A stretch of DNA of 44,424 nucleotides from an uncultured Spirochaeta sp. (GTDB taxonomy: Bacteria; Spirochaetota; Spirochaetia; DSM-27196; Alkalispirochaetaceae), in contig CAJWEZ010000037.1 in the NCBI GenBank assembly GCA_913030605.1, positions 1 to 44,424 of the forward strand. The letters run 5' to 3'. This document shows, one piece after another, positions 34,605 through 42,683 of this stretch. Each line of letters starts with the position of its first letter. Positions within the stretch are counted from its first letter, which is position 1. The notes below the pieces were generated by a model. It worked only from the letters and a program-made list of their open reading frames with translations. It made no database searches and was not told the DNA's origin. A program made the position numbers and the translations under genes.

Positions 34605-35915
34605 TCAGAGGAAACGGTTGACCAGTGACTCGAGATACTCCTGGCGTCCGGAATCGGTGCGATCGATCTGCCGATCGATCGCCCACTCCTCCAGGTCCGC
34701 GAACGAGGTCTGCTTGTCCGCGATCTTCCTGCCGATATCACTGCGGTATCCGCGGTAGCGTTCCTCCACGAATCCCGGAAGCTCTCCGTCGTCCAGGATC
34801 GCCTGCGCCGCCATCAGGCCGCGGGCAAAGCTGTCCATACCGACGATGTGCGCCTGCGCCAGGTCCTCGACCGTCGTCGACGGCCGTCGAAGCTTGGCGT
34901 CGAAGTTGAGTCCGCCGGAATGGAGGCCGCCGTTCTGCAGGATCTCGTACATCATCGAGGTAGTGACGTAGAGGTCCGTTGGAAACTGGTCGGTGTCCCA
35001 GCCCAGGAGCGTGTCACCCTGGTTGGCGTCAACGCTCCCCAGGATGCCCTTGATACGAGCGTACATCAGCTCGTGCTGAATCGTGTGCCCGGCGAGCGTT
35101 GCGTGGTTTGTCTCGATGTTGAGCTTGAAATCCTTGTCGAGACCGTACTCCTGGAGGAATCCCCAGATCGCGCCGGAATCGGCATCGTACTGGTGTTTGG
35201 TGGGCTCCATCGGCTTGGGTTCGATCAGGAACTGACCGTCGAAACCGATCTTCTTCTTGTAATCCACCGCCATGTTCAGGAAAAAGCCCAGATTGTCGAG
35301 CTCGCGCTGCATGTCCGTGTTCAGCAGCGTTTCGTAGCCTTCCCGGCCGCCCCAGAACACGTAGTTGGCGCCACCGAGTTCCTTGGTCACCTCGATCGCC
35401 TTCTTCACCTGCCCCGCGGCGTAGGCGTACACCGCCGGATCCGGCGAGGTGGCAGCTCCGTTCATGTAGCGCGGGTGGAAAAACAGGCGCGCCGTGCCCC
35501 ACAGCAGTCGTGTGGGATAGTCCTTCATCAGGTCCTTGGTGTGGGCGATGATCTCGTCAAGGTTGCGGTTCGCGTCGCGCAGCGTCGGCCCGTCGGGGGC
35601 GATGTCGCGGTCATGGAAGCAGAAGAACGGGATCTGGAGCTTGGTGGTGAGCTCGAAAATGCCCTGCATCTTCACCTTCGCCAGTTCCATGGGATCGGTG
35701 ATGTGGTCCCACGGGCGGATCGCGGTCACGGTACCGAAGGGGTCCACGCCGCCGCCGTTCATACTGTGCCAGTACGCCATCGAAAAGCGGAAATGGTCCT
35801 TCATCGGCTTGCCGCCGATCTTCCTTTCCGGGTCGTAGTAGTGGAACGCCATGGGATTGCGCGAATCGGGTCCTTCGTACGCGATATCGGGAATGGTCGG
35901 GAAAACCTGTTTCAT
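34605..35915 (-). CDS. xylA: Xylose isomerase (class II)
   Basis: A 436-residue enzyme converting D-xylose to D-xylulose (also glucose to fructose). The size and N-terminal extension place it in class II. Catalytic FHDRDIAP (His101, Asp104), WGGREGYE, metal-ligand NIETNHATLAGH, and GSVDANQGD are intact, with the C-terminal Asp ligands in FDAKLRR. The ATG has GGAGG seven bases upstream and a leader of normal length, unlike many neighbours. No xylulokinase or transporter is adjacent. The divergent AraC-family gene is the likely regulator, through the repeats at 35982-36018. Confidence 0.98.
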   Translation of the reverse strand: MKQVFPTIPDIAYEGPDSRNPMAFHYYDPERKIGGKPMKDHFRFSMAYWHSMNGGGVDPFGTVTAIRPWDHITDPMELAKVKMQGIFELTTKLQIPFFCFHDRDIAPDGPTLRDANRNLDEIIAHTKDLMKDYPTRLLWGTARLFFHPRYMNGAATSPDPAVYAYAAGQVKKAIEVTKELGGANYVFWGGREGYETLLNTDMQRELDNLGFFLNMAVDYKKKIGFDGQFLIEPKPMEPTKHQYDADSGAIWGFLQEYGLDKDFKLNIETNHATLAGHTIQHELMYARIKGILGSVDANQGDTLLGWDTDQFPTDLYVTTSMMYEILQNGGLHSGGLNFDAKLRRPSTTVEDLAQAHIVGMDSFARGLMAAQAILDDGELPGFVEERYRGYRSDIGRKIADKQTSFADLEEWAIDRQIDRTDSGRQEYLESLVNRFL

Positions 35916-35981
35916 ACTGTTCCTCCAGTGTATTGGGGTATCGTGGTTTCACCCTACACCGCCTGTGACCGATCTGACATA

Positions 35982-36018
35982 TCTTTTTTTGATATCAAGT
36001 ACCGTGCTTTGATATACT
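35982..36018. promoter_or_regulatory. xylA/araC control region with TTTGATAT direct repeats and promoter
   Basis: TTTGATAT occurs at 35988-35995 and 36008-36015, 20 bp apart, a spacing suited to an AraC-family dimer. ATATC at 35981-35985 forms an inverted partner to the first copy. The regulator's promoter overlaps them: TTGATA (35989-35994), 18 nt, TATACT (36013-36018), 6 nt to GTG 36025. Autoregulation and xylA activation are inferred. Confidence 0.6.
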
Positions 36019-36024
36019 GGGGGT

Positions 36025-36927
36025 GTGCGTATCGTCGACGTGGTCTTCGTCTATCAGCTCAGGTCGCCGGAACTGGTTCGGTGGCACTCCAGGCGCCATT
36101 CACACCCTGAACCGCAGTACGAGTTGCACTACTTCCTCAGCGGGGACGGCGGATTCGAAAATGGAGGGGACCGGTACCGGATTGAGCACGGCTCGCTGTT
36201 TCTCGCGCCTCCCGGAACGATCCACGCGGTGGTGCCGGGAGAACTCCACCGCCCCGTCTCGTACTACGCCGTCCTCTTCGCCGTTCCCGACAGCTCACCG
36301 CTCCGGCGGGTAGTGGAGACGCGCCAGTTCCAGCGATCATTTCCGCGCACCGTCGGTTCCCGACACCGGGTCCTGTTCGAGGAGCTCGCCAACCGCTACG
36401 CCCACGTGAGCCGTGCCCGACACCATGCCGGCGTCCACATGCTGCAGGCGCTGCTGTGGGATCTGGAGGCGGAGCGCGGAACCGGCGGCGATACCCCCGG
36501 TGAACTCGCGGCGCACGGAGACCCGGACGCCGCTGACTACAACGTTCACGTCGACCGGGCGATCCAGTTGTTCGAGCGCCACGTCGCCCGTCCGATCACC
36601 GTGGCGGAGGTGGCGCGTCGCCTGGAGATCAGTCAGGCACATCTCACGCGGCTGTTCGATCAGCGCTTTGGTGTCCCGCCGCTGCAGTACTACCGACGCC
36701 TGCGAATGGAGGTAGCGGCCTCGCGACTCATTAACACGACCAGCTCGGTAAAAGAGATCGCGTGGGAGCTCGGCTACTCCAACCCGTTTCACTTTTCCCG
36801 CAGCTTCAAACGGTTTGCGGAGATGAGCCCGATCGAATACCGTCGCCAGTACTACCGCACCGCCCCCACCGGATACGCAGGCAGGCTTGTGGATCGCCCC
36901 GACGACACGGACCGGCGCGAGGCATGA
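36025..36927 (+). CDS. AraC-family regulator, likely of xylose genes
   Basis: A 300-residue transcription factor. The N-terminal cupin-like sensor (about 20-100) has HSHPEPQYELHYFLSGDGGF and IEHGSLFLAPPGTIHAV, as in sugar-sensing AraC proteins. Two helix-turn-helix units follow at about 185-280: ITVAEVARRLEISQAHLTRLF and SVKEIAWELGYSNPFHFSRSF, with the end signature MSPIEYRRQYY. The GTG at 36025 lies six bases after TATACT and has no usable Shine-Dalgarno, since GGGGG abuts it, so it looks leaderless. A GTG at 36040 is an alternative. It probably binds a sugar and controls the divergent xylA. Confidence 0.9.
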   Translation: MRIVDVVFVYQLRSPELVRWHSRRHSHPEPQYELHYFLSGDGGFENGGDRYRIEHGSLFLAPPGTIHAVVPGELHRPVSYYAVLFAVPDSSPLRRVVETRQFQRSFPRTVGSRHRVLFEELANRYAHVSRARHHAGVHMLQALLWDLEAERGTGGDTPGELAAHGDPDAADYNVHVDRAIQLFERHVARPITVAEVARRLEISQAHLTRLFDQRFGVPPLQYYRRLRMEVAASRLINTTSSVKEIAWELGYSNPFHFSRSFKRFAEMSPIEYRRQYYRTAPTGYAGRLVDRPDDTDRREA

Positions 36928-37038
36928 CCGCAGGGAACCGGCCGGTGCACGCCGTTCGCGATCGAGATTCAGTGCGCAATCGTGAATCCGTGCGCCGCTC
37001 CGATTCCTCAGGTATACTGACGGTCCGGAGGGTGAGTG

Positions 37039-37383
37039 ATGGCAGTTCTCGAGACCGGCGAACACGTGCACATCGTTGAGCGGCGATTCTTCGTCGACGA
37101 CGTGCGACGCCACTTCGTCGGCGTGGTGAAAGAGTACGACGAAAACAGCCTGCGAATCGTGGGATACGTCTGGGTGTTCAACGCCCGGGAGGGTCGTTTT
37201 TCGCGGCGCCGGGAAAAACGCGAGCGTGTCCTGGTCCTCGGCGACAAACTCATTATCAATGTCCTGCCCCGGACGGTGCGGCCGGAGGAGATTGTCTACG
37301 TGAGCGACGGCAACCGCCGCATGGCAATCACCGACAACAAGGGCTTCTCGCTGGATATCTCCGAGTTCGTGGAGGTCCGCTGA
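37039..37383 (+). CDS. Small conserved-looking protein of unknown function
   Basis: A 114-residue soluble protein with no family I can name. The sequence alternates short beta-type segments, such as HVHIVERRFF, RHFVGVVKEYD and NSLRIVGYVWVF, with a basic cluster SRRREKRER near residue 56, suggesting a small beta-barrel that may bind nucleic acid or a protein partner. The ATG at 37039 has GGAGG seven bases before it and a TATACT at 37013-37018, so it is expressed from its own promoter with a short leader. The stop codon is inside a three-copy 19-bp tandem repeat. Confidence 0.7.
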   Translation: MAVLETGEHVHIVERRFFVDDVRRHFVGVVKEYDENSLRIVGYVWVFNAREGRFSRRREKRERVLVLGDKLIINVLPRTVRPEEIVYVSDGNRRMAITDNKGFSLDISEFVEVR

Positions 37384-37419
37384 GTTCGCGATGGTCCGCT
37401 GAGTTCGCGGCCGGCAGCT
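37363..37419. repeat. Three 19-bp tandem copies across a gene end
   Basis: Copies at 37363-37381, 37382-37400 and 37401-37419 follow the unit gagttcgcgatggtccgct, with the third more diverged. The first encodes the end of the upstream protein and its stop codon begins at the junction of copies one and two, suggesting recent tandem duplication of the 3' end. Confidence 0.85.
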
Positions 37420-37455
37420 GAGGACACGGCGGCCGGCCGGCGGCGACTTGCCGCG

Positions 37456-37650
37456 TCAGTCGTGGATTTCCTTGACCCGCCCCACTTGTCCGGAGCTGAG
37501 CTTTACCTTGATTCCGTGGGGGTGGAACGCCGAGTTGGTGAGAATTCGTTCGACGATTCCTTCGGTGAGCGCACCCGTCGCCTGATCGTGTTTGAGAACG
37601 ATCGACACATGTTGGCCCGGTCTGATAGCGTCCCGTCTTCGTCCGTCCAT
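37456..37650 (-). CDS. ywbE: YwbE family protein
   Basis: A 64-residue protein of the YwbE family (DUF2196), found in many bacteria and of unknown function. Nearly the whole length matches: RRDAIRPGQHVSIVLKHDQ, TEGIVERILTNSAFHPHGIKVKL, and GQVGRVKEI. The fold is probably a small SH3-like barrel. I chose the ATG at 37650, six bases after TATACT; the longer frame would begin upstream of that promoter. Confidence 0.88.
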   Translation of the reverse strand: MDGRRRDAIRPGQHVSIVLKHDQATGALTEGIVERILTNSAFHPHGIKVKLSSGQVGRVKEIHD

Positions 37651-37656
37651 GGCCAC

Positions 37657-37696
37657 AGTATAGCGGCTTGACCGCATCGAGGCACGGCTCTACCCT
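37657..37696. promoter_or_regulatory. Divergent leaderless promoters of ywbE and DUF6062-like gene
   Basis: Rightward: TTGACC (37668-37673), 17 nt, TACCCT (37691-37696), 5 nt to ATG 37702. Leftward: TATACT (37662-37657), 6 nt to ATG 37650; no convincing -35 is seen for it. The two promoters overlap physically. Confidence 0.55.
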
Positions 37697-37701
37697 GCCG
37701 C

Positions 37702-38412
37702 ATGGCCCTGCCACACATCGACTACCACGCCGTTCTCGACGCCGTGACGACCCACACCGAGGCATGTCCCCTGTGCGCGGCGATCGACGAAGCCGAATCC
37801 TCGTTCTGGGATTCCGTGCTGTTCTCCCAGGTCGGCACCGAGGGGTTCCAGGATCAGTTTCTGGCGACCGATGGATTCTGTCGGCCCCACGCCCGCGACC
37901 TCGCCGCCCGAAACGACGGGACCGCCGTCACGATGCTGTACGTGCCCCTGCTGGCACACCGTCGGCGCTGGATCGAGGAGGAGACGCGTCGTTCGCGCCG
38001 GCTGCGGCGCTGGCTGCGCCGGCGCCGGGAACACCCCGCGGTCCGGACGGGAGCATCGGCGTCGTCCCACGACTGCCTGCTGTGCCGCCGGATCGATCAC
38101 TGGAGCACCCGTTTCCTGATCAATCTTCTGCGCCACCAGCACGACGGTGCCGTCCGCGAAGCGCTGACCACCGGCAGCGGCCTGTGCGTCCCCCACTACC
38201 GCCGCCTGCGGGCGCTCGCGGGGAGCGGTCGCGTCCTCGGATGGCTCCCCGGAGGACCGGAGCGCGTGCCGCCGGCGGCACCGTGGCTCGTGGACCTGCA
38301 CGCCGAACGCTTTGACGAGCTGGCCCGGGACGCGCAGTCCGCCGCCCACGGCTCCGGGGACACCGTCTGGAAGCGCCTGATTCGCACCATGGAGGGCGGC
38401 CGCGGCTGGTAG
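37702..38412 (+). CDS. DUF6062-like protein with paired Cys motifs
   Basis: A 236-residue soluble protein made of two similar halves. Each half has a CxxC followed by a GxCxxH: CPLC (22-25) with GFCRPH (60-63), then CLLC with GLCVPH in the second half. The pattern suggests two zinc or metal sites. I recall this as typical of DUF6062-type proteins, whose role is unknown. A very basic stretch of Arg residues (about 92-112) joins the halves. The start is supported by TACCCT five bases upstream with TTGACC 17 bases before that. Confidence 0.7.
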   Translation: MALPHIDYHAVLDAVTTHTEACPLCAAIDEAESSFWDSVLFSQVGTEGFQDQFLATDGFCRPHARDLAARNDGTAVTMLYVPLLAHRRRWIEEETRRSRRLRRWLRRRREHPAVRTGASASSHDCLLCRRIDHWSTRFLINLLRHQHDGAVREALTTGSGLCVPHYRRLRALAGSGRVLGWLPGGPERVPPAAPWLVDLHAERFDELARDAQSAAHGSGDTVWKRLIRTMEGGRGW

Positions 38413-38477
38413 CGGCCACGGACGGCGGCGGCACCGACCGTTCCGCGGCGGCGCTGCCCCGAGCCGGCCGGCGCGAC

Positions 38478-40382
38478 CTACGCGAACAGCTCCTCGATCA
38501 CCCGCCGGTAGCGCTCGCTGACCACGTGGCGCTTGACCTCCTGCTTGGCGGAGAGCTCGCGCCCCACTTCAAAATCATCCGGAATCAGGGCGTTGCGGTA
38601 GATCAACTCGAACCCCTTGAACCCCGTTCGGCGACTGACCAGCGATCCAACCTCGCCGTCGATCAGCTCGCGAATCGCCTCCTGTTCCAGCAGATCCTCG
38701 GTCTCCATGTACGGCACGTGATTCTCGTCGGCGTAGGCGGTGATCGCGTCCACAGAGGGACAGATCAGCGCCGCCAGGTACTTCTGATCCTGACCGACCA
38801 CAACGGCCCGTTCGATGTACTCACTCTCCTGCAGCTTCTGCTCGATCGGCAACGGCTCGATGTTCTCACCGCCCAGCAGCACGATTGTGTCCTTGGCCCG
38901 GCCGGTTATCTTGAGTTCGCCACGATGGGTCAGCATGCCCAGGTCCCCGGTGTTGAGCCAGCCGTCAGCGTCGAGCACCGCCGCGGTCATCTCCGGGCGC
39001 TGATAGTACCCCTGCATCACCTGCGGACCGCGGACGTGGATCACCCCCATCTCTCCGCGGGGCAGTTCCCGGCCGTCCTCGTCGCGGATACTGCACTCAG
39101 TGCGGTCCAGCATCTCACCGACCGTGCCGGGAACCGGCCGCCGCTGGTGCCGGACGGCCAGGACGGGCGCAGTTTCGGTGAGGCCGTAGCCCTCCAGCAG
39201 TAGAACGCCGGCGGACCCGAAAAACGCGTCCACCGGCGGCGGCAGCGCGCCCCCACCGGACACGCCGGCGACGAACCGCCCCCCGAGCCGTGCCTTGATC
39301 TTGCCGAAGACCAGCGCATTTCCGAGCGCCTTGAGCGGACTCAGAAGGAGCCAGGGGAGAAAGGCGACCACGGCGTCCAGGGCCCGGCTCCGCCGTGAGA
39401 AATCGGGAACAAGGCCCCGCAGCATGTCGGACAGCCGTTTGTGGGCACCACCAACGGCGACAAAGAACGTGAAAAGCACTTCCTTGGCACCACCCTGCGC
39501 CTTGATGTTGCGGTAGATGCCGGCTCGCACCGCTTCCCAGATACGCGGTACCGACGCCATCCATTTGGGTCGGATCTCCGCCATGTCCGCCAGCATCACC
39601 TTCCCGATCGGCTTTGAGTACGCCAGCGTGGTTGCACTCCCCAGGGCGATGTACTGCACGATCCGTTCGAAGGAATGCCACACCGGCAGCACACACAACC
39701 AGATGTCACCGGGTTCGAGCTCAATCCGCGTGGGGACCTGACGCACCTGATACAGGAAGTTCTCGTGTGTCAGCATGACGCCCTTCGGTTCGCCGGTGGT
39801 CCCGGACGTAAAAATGATCGTCGCGGTATCGTCGGCGTTCCCGGCCTCGATTTCCCGCTCGATCGCCCCACCGTCGGACTCGAGCGCCCGCGTTCCGGCG
39901 GCACGAATCGCGGAAAAGGTGTGTCCCGCCACGCCGGTAACCGGTTCCGGCGCGATCTCGCCCTCCATCAGGATGAGGTGCCGCAACGCCGGCAAACGCC
40001 CCTCCCGGGCGATCCCCACAACCTTTTCCAGCTGCGCCTGGTTCTCCACGATCGTCACGGCACACTCGGGGAGGCCCAGGATGAACGCGAGCTCCTCCGC
40101 GGTGCTGTCGTTGCCGCGAGGAACATCGGCGGCGCCGAGGCTGAGAATCGCAAGGTCCGAGACAAACCATTCCTCGCGGTTCTCCGATACGAGTCCCACG
40201 TGTGAGCCGCGGGCGACACCGATCCCCTGAAGGCCCGCCGCAACCGCCTGCACGTCGTCGTACAGCGCCCGATAGCTCCGCGACGCGAACGCACCCCCGT
40301 TCTGCCGGCTCATCTGCGCGGCCACGTCGCCGTGTTCCGTTGCCATGTTCCGCAACAGCTGCGGAATCGTTGAATAGTCCAT
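38478..40382 (-). CDS. AMP-dependent synthetase, long-chain-fatty-acid-CoA ligase type
   Basis: A 634-residue adenylate-forming enzyme, likely activating fatty acids to acyl-CoA. The phosphate-binding loop is TIIFTSGTTGEPKGVMLTHEN, and GYGLTETAP, the hinge segment GDLGMLTHRGELKITGRAKD, and ENIEPLPIEQKLQES follow in order. It is closest to the FadD15/ACSBG-like long form with an insert before GYGLTE. The start is the ATG at 40382 with GGAGG five bases upstream; an in-frame GTG at 40394 is less likely. A long inverted repeat in its leader may be an operator. The gene is downstream of the GH13-like gene on the same strand but has its own promoter. Confidence 0.93.
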   Translation of the reverse strand: MDYSTIPQLLRNMATEHGDVAAQMSRQNGGAFASRSYRALYDDVQAVAAGLQGIGVARGSHVGLVSENREEWFVSDLAILSLGAADVPRGNDSTAEELAFILGLPECAVTIVENQAQLEKVVGIAREGRLPALRHLILMEGEIAPEPVTGVAGHTFSAIRAAGTRALESDGGAIEREIEAGNADDTATIIFTSGTTGEPKGVMLTHENFLYQVRQVPTRIELEPGDIWLCVLPVWHSFERIVQYIALGSATTLAYSKPIGKVMLADMAEIRPKWMASVPRIWEAVRAGIYRNIKAQGGAKEVLFTFFVAVGGAHKRLSDMLRGLVPDFSRRSRALDAVVAFLPWLLLSPLKALGNALVFGKIKARLGGRFVAGVSGGGALPPPVDAFFGSAGVLLLEGYGLTETAPVLAVRHQRRPVPGTVGEMLDRTECSIRDEDGRELPRGEMGVIHVRGPQVMQGYYQRPEMTAAVLDADGWLNTGDLGMLTHRGELKITGRAKDTIVLLGGENIEPLPIEQKLQESEYIERAVVVGQDQKYLAALICPSVDAITAYADENHVPYMETEDLLEQEAIRELIDGEVGSLVSRRTGFKGFELIYRNALIPDDFEVGRELSAKQEVKRHVVSERYRRVIEELFA

Positions 40383-40411
40383 CGCCCCCTCCACGTCTCA
40401 GAAACCGAATT

Positions 40412-40449
40412 GGCCAGCGACCGACAAAACGGTTTGTCGGTCGCCGGCC
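40412..40449. promoter_or_regulatory. Long inverted repeat in the acyl-CoA ligase leader
   Basis: GCGACCGACAAA (40417-40428), ACGG, TTTGTCGGTCGC (40433-40444) is a perfect 12-bp inverted repeat, extended to 17 bp arms with one mismatch (40412-40449). It lies just downstream of the predicted transcription start at about 40454. There is no T-run after it, so it is not an ordinary terminator. The core CAAA..TTTG resembles operators of TetR-type fatty-acid regulators such as PsrA, but this is only a resemblance. Confidence 0.8.
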
Positions 40450-40460
40450 GAATATCGACA

Positions 40461-40489
40461 AAACTACTATGGTTTTTCCGAACGTGCAA
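40461..40489 (-). promoter_or_regulatory. Promoter of the acyl-CoA ligase gene
   Basis: Minus strand TTGCAC (40489-40484), 17-nt spacer, TAGTTT (40466-40461). The leader of about 70 nt includes the inverted repeat and a GGAGG Shine-Dalgarno. Confidence 0.5.
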
Positions 40490-40531
40490 GGAAAATCGGT
40501 CGCCGGCGATGCGTGAGGAGCCGACGCCGGT

Positions 40532-42682
40532 TCAAGCCAGGAACACCACGAGCCCCTCACCGGGCGCGACGCGCGACACCTCGAGCCACCAGCCCCCGCG
40601 TGGCGCCGGGGAGAGTTCTACGCCGACCGCGCCGCACTCCCGCGACTCGTCCGTGGAAAACACCACGATCGGCGACCGCGACGGTGTGGGCCCCTCCTCC
40701 ACCGGAAGCGGTACGTGGAGGCGCTCCGCGACCGATCCGGTATCGGTATTGACCACACATACCGGGCGAACATCGGTTTCGATCGTCCACGCCACAGTCC
40801 GCGTCCCGGCCGTGGCGTCCGGTGGCAACAGCCAGCGTATCGGCCTTCCACGCCACTGCGGCAACCAGCGCTCCGCGAACAGGCGCATCCGGGTCACCCG
40901 GTAGAACAGATGCCCGTTCCCGCCGAACACGAACGGCCCCGCCGTCGCTTTGGGCCCGCCACGCTCCTGAAACACGTACAGTTTGGTGTAGTGTTCGTTC
41001 GGCGCCGGGGACGCGTGGATGTCACGGCACTCGAAGTTGAGAGCGGTGTAGCTGGGCATGTCGGTGATGAACAGGGCCAGGAAGTAGCGAACCTCGTTTC
41101 CGTCGCGGTAGTAGCCGTCGAAGCGCGGGTCGTCCTTGTCCCCGGTCATCGTCGTCAGGGCCGGAATCACCGCCCGGGTCTCGCCAATGTCGCGATATCG
41201 ACGCAGGCGCGGCAGAAACTCGTCGCCGGACACGGGAACGGACTGCAGGTCCCCGAGGGTCGCGTCGGCGGCGGACGCTTCCAGGTGGTCGATCTCGTCG
41301 CCAAACGCCATCGTTCCCGGCGGCGCCAGGAATGTCTCCGCAAAATAGGCGAACCAGGGAGCATCGTTGCCGGTCGCGATTGCACCGCTCACGGCGCCGA
41401 GGATGTCGTAGGTCTCGTCGGGCGTGGCCGGAACCCCCTCGGGACGCATCTGGACGTGGGACATGTCGCCCCGCATGAAGTCGAACCCGAAGGCACGCTG
41501 CACTGCGCCGTAGCGCTCTGTGACGTAGCGCCACGTGTCGTGCCGCGGTCGGTCGAAATCGATCTCCCAGCCCCGGTTGTCGTCGATCCGTTCGAAGAGC
41601 TTGTAGCGCGTCAGAGGCCCGAAGACACGGGACATCGGTCCCGGCTGCAGGAAGCGGTACTCGCGCCACGGGTGGCCGTCGGCGTCGATACTGACCGTCT
41701 CCGGGTCCACCTCCAGGCCGCGGTACGGCGGTGCCATCGTCGCCGGGGCGGGTTCATACCCCAACAGGTAGACCGAGCGCGCCAGTGCCGCGCGGCGGGC
41801 GGCGCGGTCCTCCCGGCGATCCGGGTCCCCGAACAGAAGCCGGTTGCGGCGGTCCTCGGGGAACCCGGCGCCGAACAGCTCACCGGGTGAGTCCGGGATC
41901 TCCAGATCCGAAACGGCGCTGCCGGCGCGTTGCAGAAACGCGAACACGCGCTCCTGTACCTCCCGATGGAGATCCGCGCGGTGATCCACAATACTGAGAT
42001 CCTCCCGACGGATCCACTCAAAATGGTGCGGGTTCGCCAGGACGATTTCCGAGAAGCGGTCGGTATGGGGAATCACATCCATGCCCACCGCCTTTCCCAT
42101 GAGGTGCAGCAGGTGTACCGAGGCCTTCAACTGCCGCGCCGCCGTATCCAGATGCGGGACCGTCTCCGCAAGGGTTGGTGACCGAAACTCCCCGTTGATC
42201 TGCCAGCTGCTCATGCCATAGAGACTCCCGACAACGCCGGGTTCCCAGATCGGCAGCAGGTGAATCGCGTCGTGGGTCGCCGAGAGTGTCAGGGCGTACT
42301 TCACCACGTTGAAGAAACTGCCGACCGTGCGGACGTTCACGCCCACGACGTTGGCGGCGGTCATCCAGTGCGTATCGGTGGCGGCGCTGACAGGGGACCG
42401 CAGTTCCGGCGGGTGAACCGACGCCGGCTGTGCGGGGTCGGTCCATCGGGCGTCCAGGGCGAGATCAACAGCGGTTCCGAACCGGGCACGGAGAATGTCC
42501 AGCACCTGCCGGTCCGACAGCTCCACGGCATCAGCGGGAACCAGGTCCGTGCACAGGTCCGTCTCACCGCGCGCGAACCGATCGATTGCCTCCCGGTTCA
42601 CGCGCCCCCAGCGGTCCCGCTGCTCGGCGAGGGTGCGCCCCACCGGCGGGGCTCGGAACACCAGATCCCCGGACGCCGCCAT
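40532..42682 (-). CDS. Divergent GH13-like (alpha-amylase superfamily) protein
   Basis: A 716-residue protein with a degenerate GH13 TIM-barrel. Region I reads MDVIPHTDRF (Asp202; the family Asn-His is changed), region II FGFDFMRGDMSHV (Arg404, Asp406 nucleophile candidate), region III YFAETF (Glu449 acid/base candidate), and region IV TTMTGDKDDPRF (Asp515/517; the His is replaced by Lys). The acidic triad thus seems kept, but both conserved subsite -1 histidines are changed. A C-terminal beta domain follows (about 600-716). No signal peptide, so cytoplasmic. Its ATG is one base after the stop of the kinase gene. The substrate is unknown; I cannot place it in a named subfamily. Confidence 0.8.
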   Translation of the reverse strand: MAASGDLVFRAPPVGRTLAEQRDRWGRVNREAIDRFARGETDLCTDLVPADAVELSDRQVLDILRARFGTAVDLALDARWTDPAQPASVHPPELRSPVSAATDTHWMTAANVVGVNVRTVGSFFNVVKYALTLSATHDAIHLLPIWEPGVVGSLYGMSSWQINGEFRSPTLAETVPHLDTAARQLKASVHLLHLMGKAVGMDVIPHTDRFSEIVLANPHHFEWIRREDLSIVDHRADLHREVQERVFAFLQRAGSAVSDLEIPDSPGELFGAGFPEDRRNRLLFGDPDRREDRAARRAALARSVYLLGYEPAPATMAPPYRGLEVDPETVSIDADGHPWREYRFLQPGPMSRVFGPLTRYKLFERIDDNRGWEIDFDRPRHDTWRYVTERYGAVQRAFGFDFMRGDMSHVQMRPEGVPATPDETYDILGAVSGAIATGNDAPWFAYFAETFLAPPGTMAFGDEIDHLEASAADATLGDLQSVPVSGDEFLPRLRRYRDIGETRAVIPALTTMTGDKDDPRFDGYYRDGNEVRYFLALFITDMPSYTALNFECRDIHASPAPNEHYTKLYVFQERGGPKATAGPFVFGGNGHLFYRVTRMRLFAERWLPQWRGRPIRWLLPPDATAGTRTVAWTIETDVRPVCVVNTDTGSVAERLHVPLPVEEGPTPSRSPIVVFSTDESRECGAVGVELSPAPRGGWWLEVSRVAPGEGLVVFLA

Positions 42683-42683
42683 C

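Noticed and set aside
33297..36110. Two long plus-strand frames (443 and 420 codons)
   Set aside because: Antisense to ilvD and xylA; both real genes have intact catalytic motifs.
40412..40449. The long hairpin as an intrinsic terminator of the GH13-like gene
   Set aside because: No T-run follows on either strand, and it falls inside the predicted leader of the next gene.
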